A stretch of DNA of 64,000 bases, from assembly GCF_002775205.1 (NCBI RefSeq), contig NC_036446.1, forward strand, positions 694,001-758,000, written 5' to 3'. A model generated the notes under the pieces. That model was not told the origin of the DNA, did no database searches, and was given only the letters and a program-made list of their open reading frames with translations. Origin of the DNA: Xiphophorus maculatus. Lineage: Eukaryota > Chordata > Actinopteri > Cyprinodontiformes > Poeciliidae. A program made the position numbers and the translations under genes. Below, piece by piece: positions 45,347-57,300 of this stretch (its first letter is position 1; each line of letters starts with the position of its first letter).

Positions 45347-47459
45347 TTGGGCATGTCTGACCACATCTCAGTGGAGCTGATTCCTGTCTACAAGCCTCTG
45401 GCCTGCAGAACTAAGCCGACCACCAGAATAGTTCAGGTCTGGACTGAGGAGGCCTCCTCTGCACTTCAGGACTGCTTTGAGCATACAGACTGGAGTGTGT
45501 TCAGGGACGGCGCAGACTTGGAGGAATACTCATCGTCCGTTCTGTCCTATGTTCAGTTCTGCACCGACGCTGTCCTCCCTGTTAAGACCATAAAAGTGTT
45601 TCCAAACCAGAAACCATGGCTGGACAGCACAGTACGGGCCCTGCTGAAAGCCCGGGATGCTGCCTACAGGTCTGGAGACAAGGTTGGCTTATAGCAGGGC
45701 CCGGTCGGAACTGAAAAAGGGTATTAAGCAGGCCAAGCTCCAGTACAAACAGCAGATTGAGGAACATTTCATCAACAACAACCCCCGAAGCATGTGGAGA
45801 GGCATTAGAACCATGACGGACTACAAACACAGCACTCAGCTGACCAGCCGCGACCCCACCCTGCCTGACACCTTAAACAGTTTCTTTGCCCGCTTTGACA
45901 CGGCGGGCAGCAGAGAAGCCGTACATCTACCCCAACTGGAAGAGCAGCACCAGCCCCTCGTCCTACAGAAGCATCAGGTGACGTCCACCCTGAGGAGGAT
46001 CAACACCCACAAAGCTCCAGGACCGGACAAGGTGTCAGGCCAGACGCTGAAAACCTGCGCCGACCAGCTGGCAGGAGTGTTTCTGGACATTTTCAATCTG
46101 TCCCTGCAGCTCGCCACGGTTCCTGAGTGTCTCAAGTCTTCCACCATCATCCCTGTACCGAAGAAGAGGTCCATCACCAGCCTGAACGATTACCGGCCCG
46201 TCGCTCTGACCCCGGTGATCATGAAGTGCTTTGAGAGGATTCTTCTGAGGTACATCAGAGACTTCATCCCCGCAAACCTGGACAGCCTTCAGTTCGCCTA
46301 CAGAGCGAACCGGTCAACAGAGGATGCTGTCTCCATCACTCTGCACACAGCCCTGACCCATCTGCAGCATCCCAACACCTACGTCAGGATGCTATTTGTA
46401 GACTTCAGCTCAGCATTTAATACCGTCATCCCAGACAAGCTGGTGCTGAAGCTACTCGAGGTGGGGCTGCCCGCTTCACTGTGCCACTGGATCAGAGACT
46501 TCCTCACCAACAGGCCTCAGGTGGTGAGAATAAGTGGCTCAACATCGTCCCCACTGGTCCTCAACACAGGCACGCCGCAGGGCTGTGTGCTCAGCCCAGC
46601 TCTCTTCACCCTGTTTACACACGACTGCGTGGCCATCCACCCCACCAACACAGTCGTGAAGTACGCGGACGACACAACAGTAGTGGGTCTCATTTCAGAC
46701 AACAACGAGACCCACTACAGAGAGGAGATTCTGCAGCTCACTCAGTGGTGTTCAGCCAACAACTTGGTGCTGAACACAGGGAAGACCAAGGAGGTCATTG
46801 TGGATTACAGAAGGTCCAGGAGGACGGATCACACTCCCCTTCTCATAGATGGAGAAGTGGTGGAACGTGTGGACAACATCAAGTTCCTGGGCCTCCACAT
46901 CACGTCTGACCTCTCCTGGAACACAAACACCTCCCACCTGGTGAAGAAAGCACAACAAAGGCTCTTCTTCCTCAGGAAACTGAGACGGGCTGGACTTTCC
47001 TCACGGCTGCTCGTGAACTTTTACAGGGCGATGATCGAGAGCATCCTCTGCCTCAACATGACTGTGTGGTATGGTAGCTGCACAGGACTGGAGAGGAAAC
47101 AACTGACACGGGTGGTGAGAACAGCACAAGGCATTGTGGGATGCCCCCTCCCAGACCTGGACTCCATTTACACAGACCGGGTCAAGAAGAGAGCTGGATC
47201 CATAGCCATGGATTCCAGCCACCCGGGCCACAGACTGTTTGTGCCGCTGCCATCAGGCAAGCGGTACAGGAATATACGGACTACAACAAATAGACTGAGA
47301 AACAGTTTCTTCCCCACAGCCGTCAGAGCCATTACTCCCTGCCGCCCCCCCCCTCCCACACATATCATAACCTCGCAGTCACACATACATATCCCCCACC
47401 CCCACACGGCCATATTGTTCTGCACTTTGCACTGTCACATTATCTGTACTTTGCCATAA
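45347..47459 (+). pseudogene. LINE reverse transcriptase, frameshifted
   Basis: The first frame (45347-45694) ends shortly after AAYRSGDK. The enzyme then continues in another frame ([14 protein letters not shown]) to a stop at 47457-47459, so one base was gained or two lost near 45682. After that the frame is open for nearly 600 codons. It includes [10 protein letters not shown] (fingers), [25 protein letters not shown] and the catalytic YADD around residue 336 of the second frame. The polymerase motifs are intact but the 5' truncation and frameshift make the copy inactive. Confidence 0.85.
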
Positions 47460-47629
47460 TTGGACCTGCTGCTTCTTCTTTGGTGTGGTTGAGTGCCTTT
47501 AGTTAATTTAGTTGTATATATTGTTATTATTATTATTGTGTGTTTGCTTATTTATACTGTATATATTTGACCTTTTGCACGGGAGCTGCAATGGAAATTT
47601 CGTTGAATTCTGTTCAATGACAATAAATG

Positions 47630-47630
<1 letters not shown>

Positions 47631-47716
<86 letters not shown>
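47631..47716. repeat. (TATC)n microsatellite, LINE tail
   Basis: About 21 tetranucleotide copies fused to the 3' end of the LINE, evidently seeded by its own tail. Confidence 0.95.
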
Positions 47717-47717
<1 letters not shown>

Positions 47718-48929
47718 ATTTATAGTCAGATCGTTCATGGAGCTTCTTTAGACATGTGGACTATGGACGCTGATATTAGCATTAACTGCTACCTGTTAGC
47801 ATTGAGATGCTATTTTAGGCTAGCATAGCTTCACTGATAGGCTAACTGCTTTTGGCTCAACTTGAACACGACAGAAGTGTTTTCCAGCGTCCAATCAGAT
47901 CGCATAGAAGCAGAAATTAAGAGAATCCGCTTCCACTGCTGCTGTTAGCGATGTGGTTGTGCGTCAGATTTACAGTTGTACCAGCAACACGTGAATGCAA
48001 AGGTTCCGCCTCGGTATTTTTGTATGCAAACAAGAAAAAATTGATTAATTGTGTCAAACTTTTTAACAAATCAAAATCTATGTAATTAATCTACATTAGC
48101 AGGTTGAAGTCCTGGCCCTACTGTAACCTCAGCAGCACAGCGTTGGTCAGATGAAGGCCTGTAGGTGGTGCTGTAACCCTGAGCAACACGCATCGACAGG
48201 CGTTGGGATGGAGGTCGGGTTGGAGGTGGGGCTGTGACATCATCAAGTGGCTCAGGAATTTCTCCACATCATGTCGGGTTTAACGAGCTGCTGAGGTTCC
48301 TGCAGCTTTAAGAGCTTCGCCTGGTGACTAACGCAGAGAGGAACCAGAGCAAACAATTCCAACTCTGAGTCAACTCCATGATGGCTGAGCTGAGCACCAC
48401 ACCGCTGACCTCTGACCTCACAGTGACACTGAAGCTTCACCAACCCTCTTCTTGCTCTGCTGGAGCAGAAGGAACAGAAGCTTCAGACTTTCAGCGCCTC
48501 ATCAACTCGCTGCTGTCTTTCAGGTCGCCATGGTTACGATCATCCGAGCTAACTGATCCACTTGATTCATCGAAACTGTTGTCCCCATAAAACACATTTC
48601 CACCAGCAGCTGCCAGCCAATCACAGCCCAACAGGCCTTCACAATAAAAGCCTGACATCAACAGGAATCTGAAGCTTGGAAGCGTTTCCTCTGCAGGCAG
48701 AAGTTTCTCTGCTCCAACCGAACAGGAAAACAAGCAGAAAACAGCTGGAAGAAGCAAACAAAAGCCTCAGAGCGTTTCTCCAAAACGTCCAGCAGCAGCT
48801 GCAGCACCTGCTGCAGCTGCTGCACCTACCTGCAGAGTCTGAAGCTCCAACACAAACCAGAGGAGCTGCAGCAGCTCCAGGAATCCTCTGCTGCTCAGTG
48901 AGACTGACACTGGGAGGACGTGCATTTGG

Positions 48930-48930
<1 letters not shown>

Positions 48931-48964
<34 letters not shown>
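48931..48964. repeat. (GT)n microsatellite
   Basis: About 17 dinucleotide copies. Confidence 0.9.
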
Positions 48965-48966
<2 letters not shown>

Positions 48967-49081
48967 TGTAGTGACAGGGAGAAACTGGCTTCCACCGAGA
49001 CCTGGACTGGATCAGACTGGAGAGAAATGAGTTTGAGATGAGAGTGAAGAGATGACACCATGTGACACGATGATAGACCAA

Positions 49082-49082
49082 C

Positions 49083-49147
<65 letters not shown>
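49082..49147. repeat. (AGTT)n microsatellite
   Basis: About sixteen tetranucleotide copies without interruption. Confidence 0.95.
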
Positions 49148-49149
<2 letters not shown>

Positions 49150-49367
49150 ACCAGCAGCATCGATGAATGTAGGTTCACACAAAAAAGTGTCAAAAATATA
49201 TAAAAATAAGATTAATAATGATAACTATGTGCTGTACAGATCATAACCTAAAACAATGTGCTGTTAGTTACATAATTAGTTTAACAGGTTTGTTAACTAG
49301 CTAATTAAATAGCTAATTAGTTAGCCTGTTAAGTTAGATACCTACTTAGCTAGAAATGGATTTAGTC

Positions 49368-49503
<136 letters not shown>

Positions 49504-50525
49504 CACCCCATCATCTGTTTCCATGGCAACAACAGCCCATTTTCCCCCAAACCTCAGAGCAGAACTCTGGACCGAATCCTGATCCCTGCCTCCGGTCCGC
49601 TCCTGGTTTTCCCATCAGCCTCTGGGTCATTTTCCTACCGTCTAGTAAACAAGATGAGCACGTGACACCGAGCTGCACGGTGATTGGTGGAGAGGAGCTG
49701 CGCACGAAGCCTCCTGTGTGTCTTCAGGGTCAGAACAAGACTCAAACTCTGAGCTGGAGCCGAACCAGAACCAGAACCTTCGGAACCTGCAGGTACTTTA
49801 CTGACTCAGGATGACCGGCTGCCGGAAACGCTGCTGCGCGGTGCTGTTGGGGGCGGAGCCTCGGCAGGCTGTATGCGCGTGCTGGGTTGTGCGTGCGCGC
49901 CCCTCCCCCACGCACACACGCGCAGCGCTCGTGAGCTACGTGCGGAGTGTGAGCTGCTGCCTTAAAGGAGTATTCCGCCTTTTCTCTGCTGCTTCCTGGA
50001 CCGAGACTGGTTCCGGTCCAATCAGAACCAGCCAGACTCCCTCTGACCCTCAGATTAAAACAAAAACTATCAGAACCATGAAGCTCTGAGAGCAGCAGCC
50101 TCAGATGGATCAGAACCCACCTGTCCGGTTGAACGTGTCCATTTGGACCAGAAGATTCCCAGTCGAACCTGCCGCTCCTAAACTCTGAGATAATAAAGGT
50201 TCGGCCCTGCTCGTCAGAACCTGATCTGGGTTCAGGTCCAGGTTCTGGTCTCTGGTTCTGATCCAATCCTGATCTTTGTGTCTCCAACATGCGGTTCCCG
50301 GGCCGCATGTGGTTCTTAAGAACTTAGGCTGAAAATGAAGAAGAACCAGTCAAAGTTTTAAGATTTTTGAAACTTTTCCAGTTTATTCCACAAAATCGAC
50401 ATAAAATAAATAATAAAAATCCTCTTTCTGATAATTTTCTGTTTTAAATCCTAAGAATAGAAATTAAATGGTGCTTCTGTAGTTTATCTAAATTATAAGA
50501 TTCAAGATTTTCAAAAAATCTTCTT

Positions 50526-52020
50526 ATGCTTGTGGCTTTACAATATATTATGATCATCGCCACGCTGGCAGAGGAGCTGAACCTCTTCTTTGCCCGCTTT
50601 GCGGTGAAGCCAACAGAGGCAGCCACACTACACCAAGCGACCCACAACACCACACCCCTCATTGTAGAGGAGCACGAGGTGAGGCGCACACTGCGGGCCG
50701 TCAACCCACGGAAGGCTGCTGGACCTGATGGCGTCCCTGGACGTGTCCTGAAAGACTGCGCCGATCAGCTGGCTGGAGTCTTCACCAGGATCTTCAACCA
50801 GTCCCTAGCCCTGTCTACAGTCCCATCCTGCCTGAAATCTTCCACCATAGTCCCCATACCCAAGAAACCTCACATCTCCTGCCTCAATGACTACCGGCCA
50901 GTGGCACTAACCCCTGTGGTGACGAAGTGTTTTGAAAAACTGGTCCGGGGTCACATCACAGCACTTCTCCCTCCTGGCTTTGACCACCACCAGTTTGCCT
51001 ACAGAGCCAACAGATCCACAGAGGACGCTGTGATCACGGCCCTCCATGCTGCTGTCACATCTGGAGCAGCAGGGGAGCTATGTGCAGATGCTCTTTGTAG
51101 ACTACAGCTCTGCTTTTAATACCATCCTCCCTCATAGACTGGTGGACAAACTGGGGGACCTGGGCCTCCCTCACTCCACCTGCATGTGGATCCTGAGCTT
51201 CCTGACCAACCGACAGCAGAGAGTTAGGGTGGGAAAACATACATCCACTGCCCTCAGCCTTAGTACTGGCTCTCCACAGGGCTGTGTGCTGAGCCCCCTG
51301 CTCTATTGTCTGTACACATACGACTGCACCTCTGCCCACCACAGCAACACCATCATCAAGTTTGCTGATGACACCACAGTGGTGGGGCTCATCTCAGGAG
51401 GCGACGAGTCCGCCTACAGGGGAGAGGTGGAGCGGCTGGTGCAGTGGTGCAGGGAGAACAATCTGCTCCTCAACAACTCAAAGACAAAAGAACTCATAAT
51501 AGATTACAGGAGGAATAAAACGGACATTACACCACTAACCATTGGGGGAAAATGTGTGGAGAGGGTAGCTGATTTCCGTTTCCTGGGGGTCCACATTGAG
51601 CAGGGCCTCACATGGAACATGAACACCTTGGAGCTGATAAAAAAGGCCCAGCAAAGACTGAACTTCCTGAGGGTTCTCAGGAGGAACAGCATCAAGGAGA
51701 AGCTGCTGGTGTCCTTCTACAAGTGCTCCATAGAGAGCATACTGACCTACTGTATCTGCGTCTGGTATAACAGCAGCACTACGGCTCAAAGGAAAGCTCT
51801 CCAAAGGGTTGTGAATACAGCCCAAAAAATCATTGGCTGCCCTCTCCCCTCACTGGAGGACCTGCACAGCGACCGCTGTCTAAGAAAAGCACAACACATC
51901 ACAAAGGACACTTCTCACCCCGGACCTTCTCTGTTCACACTGCTGCCTTCAGGCAGAAGATACAGAGCAACCAGAACCAGAACCAACGTCTCAGAGACAG
52001 TTTCTACCCGACAGCAATAA
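50526..52020 (+). pseudogene. Second LINE reverse transcriptase, frameshifted
   Basis: The 5' part (50526 to about 51050) covers RKAAGPDGVPGRVL, PIPKKP and [11 protein letters not shown]. The frame then shifts near 51050 and continues as [25 protein letters not shown] and the catalytic FADDTTVVG, up to a stop at 52018-52020. The predicted protein resembles the LINE at 45-47 kb but is clearly a different subfamily. The endonuclease half is absent. Confidence 0.85.
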
Positions 52021-52265
52021 CAAAACTAAATGCAATCAAAAACAACCATTAATCATCATAAATGATGTTGTGAGAATGTGGCTGTTCTTATTTTTATTTT
52101 CCAGTTGTTTGTTGATTCTTGCGTTGTGTGTGAATTGTGAGACAGTTATTTTTTGTTTTTGGGCATGTGCACCGACTGATGGCACCTTTTGAATTTCGTT
52201 GTTCTTGTGACAATGATAATAAAGATTTATCTTATCTTATCTTATCTTATCTTATCTTATCTTAT
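50540..52265 (+). mobile_element. 5'-truncated CR1/L2-group LINE with (TTATC)n tail
   Basis: It begins abruptly within the reverse transcriptase and ends GAATTTCGTTGTTCTTGTGACAATGATAATAAAG, followed by about eight TTATC copies (52227-52265). The 3' region matches the inverted fragment at 13979-14134. It lies between slc2a4rg and the lime1-like gene. Confidence 0.85.
52227..52265. repeat. (TTATC)n microsatellite, LINE tail
   Basis: Pentanucleotide tail of the second LINE. Confidence 0.9.
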
Positions 52266-54380
52266 TGTTGGAGTTCATTCATTCTGTCTCTGTGCTCCAC
52301 CAGGTCCGTTTACCAGCTTCAGAACCCGACCAGAACCTCTGAGTGTAAATTACCTTGAGGAATGATGAGATGTGGTTATATATGAAAACAGGCTTTAGTG
52401 CCGAAAAATGAGCAGATGTCAGAAGCCGTACATGTCATCCAAACGGATCAGAACCAGAGTTACATTCACCGTCCAGCACCGGCCCACTGAGCTCAGTCTG
52501 GACGGAACCAAGTGAGGCGAAGACTGGAGAGTTCAGTTTTTATTCTTCTTCATATTTGATCAGACGGAACCTGCAGTCACACATCAACATGGTTATGTAA
52601 GCTGCAGCGTGTGCGTGTAAGCAGTTAAAAGAGAAAGAGGAAAAGACAGAATCCATAACAATAATTTTATTACTGCTGAAGCCGTTTAATGCTCAGGCTG
52701 AGAGGTCAAAGGTCACGCCGGCCTCTCTGTGTTTCCATGTGGTTTATTTTGGCAGCAGGACGATTCTGGGTTTGAATCCCTGCACACGTTTTGTTTCTTC
52801 ACCAGAGCCTGAGTACAGACCGGACCAAAACCAGGACCAAATCCCAGAACCGGGCCTGGACCCGGACCTGCAGCTGCGGATGGACGTACTCGCTGCCTCG
52901 TCTTGCAGCTGACCTCTGGCTGACCTATGACTCAGAAGGAAGTGGCTCACAGGCCGGTGCTGACCTGTTCTGCACAGCTTGGTTGAATCAATGCGCCTGA
53001 AGCTGATCCAGAACCAGAACCAGAACCTGTAATGCTGGCCATAGTGAGAGCTGGAATACACTGCTTATATTGTTATTTTATGACTTTATAGATGATTATG
53101 GGAAATTTTAATGTTTTTGCTATTAAATTATTTATTAACCTGCAGATAAAACAAATGAGGATTTTTTACGACGATCGTCGTCAGAGGAGAGAATCGGCGT
53201 AAATATGCCGCAGTTATAGATATGAGATTTTACTTATTGTCAACCATTTGCAAAAGGTTTTTTAGTAAATGTCCCATTTTGTTGATCATTATTGATTTTT
53301 GTAAAACAATAAAAGCATAAAACATCCAGCCGAGTATGCAGAGCATTCAGGATTATGAATTTTATTTTCACATTTTTATTCTCTGTCATCCAAAACAGAG
53401 AAAATATCGATGAAATCCCCGTGCAGCTTGTCAGGAGAAATATCTTTATTGATGAGAGATTAGTAACAAAACTAATCAGATGAATGAAAACGGAAAAGAT
53501 GAAGTTTACAAACATTTTCCAGTTTATCTTTGATCCAGACTTCCAGGAAAATCAAACATTTAGGAAACAAACTATTTTACTCTGATATGTTTGATTGAAA
53601 ATAGAGTGAATGTGATGTGTTGCTGTGCAGCGCCCCCTGTGGGCCATCCACGGAAATCCACTCAGGTTTTCATTCTGTCTCTATGAAATATGGAAACTTT
53701 ATGATAAATATAAATGATTGTTTCTGTCGTTCCTGTTTCATCAACATGTTTCTGTTCCTGATTTACTGGGAGGAAAAACGATAATATTTCATCAGAAACT
53801 TAAAAATCGAGCTTCCAGAAACAATCAGTCATTTAATCTGGAACTTCAGAGAGAAATTAATAACTTTATCATTTGTAATGTTGATGCTAAATCATCACTA
53901 ATGTTTGAGAATATTATTATTGGTTTTCATGGAAAGAATACCAAGACAGGCAGAAAACTTTCAAATAATTATATTTCTCATATTTTGTATTTCATCACCT
54001 TCACCTTTTTCAGTTTTAGGGAACTAAAACTATATTTATCCAATAAAAAGACAAAAACAAAACACCGAACACGTATCAATCTTCCTGTTTTTGTACCACT
54101 GTGTTTAGAAATCTTTAAAATCTTTTCAACTTTATTTCAGTTCCTGTTCCTGCAGCGCCCCCTTCTGGATGGACATGAAGCGAGCAGCAGATATCAGCTG
54201 ATCAGAACCAGTTTGGGTCGGAACACAACGGACCAATCAGAACTCAAAAGTTTCATGCAGGATGGTTTCCAAAGATCCGCGTTTCCATGGTAACAGACGG
54301 TTTGAAGTCAGATGAGGCGTCATCATCATCATCCTCTTTCTCTCTGCAGCTGGCTGCCACAGCGCCCCCTGGTGTTGGGG
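52266..54380. other. Intergenic DNA downstream of the lime1-like gene
   Basis: No recognised gene. A 191-codon plus-strand frame at 53718-54293 is the longest here; it is AT-rich, has no domain I know and shows no splice or promoter context, so I treat it as chance. Part of the stretch next to 54380 would be the 3' untranslated region of the lime1-like gene. Confidence 0.4.
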
Positions 54381-57300
54381 TTATTCTGCTCCGTCCTCCC
54401 GCCATGTTTCCCGGTCGGGCCGCGGAGGGGAGCGCTGATCCTCAGGCTCCTCCCCCCGCGGTGGCCCCGCCCCCCCAGGTGTGGGAACAGGTGAGTTGGC
54501 CAAGCGGAGTTTCTTGCTGACTCGAGCGTAAACCGTGTTCCTCTCGTCGGACTGAGTGACGTAATGAAGCTGCGTTGACAGCCGATTGGCTGTCGATCCC
54601 AGCGGTTCGCTGCCGTGGCCCCGCCCATCTCTGACGTGGTCGCAGGTTCGAGGGGCGGAGCCTTTCAGGTCTAAGGGGAAAAAAACACTGACGTCATTAA
54701 GAACCCGAGTCCATCCTTTATCCCACCCTGTCGGGCTCTCAGCCCCTCCTCTGCTCTCTGGCGCCACCAGGTGGCTCCTCCAGGGAGGCACGCGGGCTGA
54801 GGTTCCCTCTGCGGGGTTTGGGTCTGAAAACAGGCATCATGGGAAATGTAGTCTGGTGTTGAATCATGATGACACAGCGGCAGCTAAATCTAAACGTTAA
54901 CAATGTTCTGTAGAAACGTAACAATATGAAGTGAAGCTGCTGCTGAACTGCAGACCGAGACGCACAAAGCGGCGTTTCCGCAAATCCTTCCCCCAACAAA
55001 CCCAACAGGTTTCATCATTCTGCTCTTAGCTGCAGCGTTTTCACTGCTTACTGTTGTTTTTATGCACATATATATCCATACACATGCTGCACATTTTACT
55101 TTTCTAAATTATCCTAAATGCTGTAGTATTATTTTCATGTCGGCCCGATTGCAGAGAACCGTTAGTAAAGTTACAGTTAAAAATTCATTTGGGTTATTTA
55201 GCCAAAAAGAAAATCAGGATTCGTTGTTCAGTCGTATTTTCACATTTATTCACTTATAAATGTTACAGTTTCAAGCCAAATATTTAGTTAGTTAGCTCTA
55301 GCTAAGCTAAACATTTAGCTTCCAACCTTAATATTTACTGCTGCTCATTTTTGAGCAACAGAAACTCTACAAACTAATTTAATTACTGTTGTTTATATTT
55401 TTCTACCTTTGTGTGAATCTGCTGCTGCGTTTCCAAATGTGTGGGAGATAAAAATATCTTTATATTTGTTTCCTGTTGCAGTTTCTCCTACAGTGAAGCA
55501 GCATATCTCTAATCTGAGCCGCTGTTATACGGATGTTTAATGCAGGTGAAGTCTTCTGCAGGTAAATATTTCCAATAAACGGATTGATCCGTTTATTGGT
55601 TCTGCTGCTCGGCTCTCTGGGAATCTGACATCATTTGACATGCAAATATTTAGTCTGTCCATGAATTTAAATGAGCAAATATATCAGAAGGTTATACTGA
55701 GAGCTGCAGTGGGAGTTGGATATTTAATGAATTATTTTTCAAAGCATGTTCTGGTTCTGGTTCTGGTTTCTCTTCCTTCTGAGCCTGTTTGGCCCACAGA
55801 ACCAGCCTGACCTGGGCGGCTCTGCAGCTCCCCCTGTTGGCCCTCGGAGGAACTGACCGGTTCAGCTGGATCTCCTCCAGGACTAAACTCTGCAACAGAA
55901 AAAGGTCCAAACTGAACAGGACCGGATTCCCCGGGTTCTGCAGAACCTTCTCCGGATCAGACGGCTCACCTCTCTCGTCCTTCTGGATCTCTCCAATCAT
56001 CGGGTTCTCCTTCACCTCCTCCAGCTTCACCTGCAGACCAGGTCACACATCGGTTAGTCGGTTCCGGCTGGAGTTCTGCAGCCGATCCGCGGTTCTGCTG
56101 ATCTTACCACTCGGATGAGAGCTGACGGCGGTTTCTCTGTCTTTGAGTCCTGGAGCTCAAACGAGTTTCTGAAACCCAAACAGATTATCATCTGCTCCAG
56201 ATCTGACCGCCATGGATGGACATATTCTGGTTCTGGTGCCAGATTTCAGGTAAAGGTTCTGATCCACTATGGCGGGCCGTTTGTAAAGTCGTACTGTCAC
56301 AAATTAACAGCAATAATTTGGGTCATTTAGCCTGTCATAAGAGGAAAAATGGAGGAAAATGTATTATTTTCACCATGTTGTTCATTCATTTATAAATGCC
56401 ACAAATCTAAACTAAATATTTAGTTAGCAAGCTAGGTATGTACCTAAAATGTAAATATTTAGGTAGCAAGCTTACGACATATATAACTGGAAAAAATATA
56501 CATATATTTTAATGACAGGCTAAATGACCTACATTATTGGGGTTTGTGTAACGGTATAAACGGTCCCCATCGATTCCATCACTGCTATGAGCTGCATCTG
56601 TCTGCGTCTGACTGCGTCTGACTGGGTCTGACTGCGTCTGACTGCGTCTGACTGGGTCTGTCTGCGTCTGACTGGGTCTGTCTGCGTCTGACTGCGTCTG
56701 ACTGGGTCTGTCTGCGTCTGACTGCGTCTGACTGGGTCTGTCTGCGTCTGACTGGGTCTGTCTGCGTCTGACTGCGTCTGTCTGCGTCTGACTGCGTCTG
56801 ACTGCGTCTGACTGCGTCTGTCTGCGTCTGACTGCGTCTGACTGGGTCTGTCTGCGTCTGACTGCGTCTGTCTGCGTCTGTCTGCGTCTGACTGCGTCTG
56901 ACTGCGTCTGTCTGCGTCTGACTGCGTCTGACTGGGTCTGTCTGCGTCTGACTGCGTCTGACTGGGTCTGTCTGCGTCTGTCTGCGTCTGACTGCGTCTG
57001 TCTGCTTCTGACTGGGTCTGACTACGCCTGACTGCGTCTGACTGCGTCTGACTGGGTCTGACTGCGTCTGACTGCGTCTGACTGCGTCTGACTGCTTCTG
57101 ACTGGGTCTGACTGCGTCTGACTGCGTCTGTCTGCGTCTGACTGGGTCTGTCTGCGTCTGTCTGCGTCTGACTGGGTCTGACTGGGTCTGACTGCGTCTG
57201 ACTGGGTCTGACTGCGTCTGACTGCGTCTGACTGCGTCTGACTGCGTCTGTCTGCGTCTGACTGGGTCTGTCTGCGTCTGTCTGCGTCTGACTGCGTCTG

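Larger units (their letters stand above)
45340..47716 (+). mobile_element. 5'-truncated CR1/L2-group LINE with (TATC)n tail
   Basis: It begins inside the end of the endonuclease domain (SDHISVELIPVYKP) and continues through the reverse transcriptase and C-terminal region. It ends with ATTTCGTTG, then CAATGACAATAAATGC and a (TATC)n tail (47631-47716). A microsatellite tail and this 3' motif are typical of fish CR1/L2-group LINEs (Rex1/Babar or Maui-like). I cannot fix the family. It inserted upstream of the slc2a4rg coding exons, on the opposite strand. Confidence 0.85.

Noticed and set aside
53718-54293. 191-codon plus-strand open frame
   Set aside because: AT-rich, Lys/Phe/Asn-rich translation with no known domain; length is plausible by chance in such DNA.
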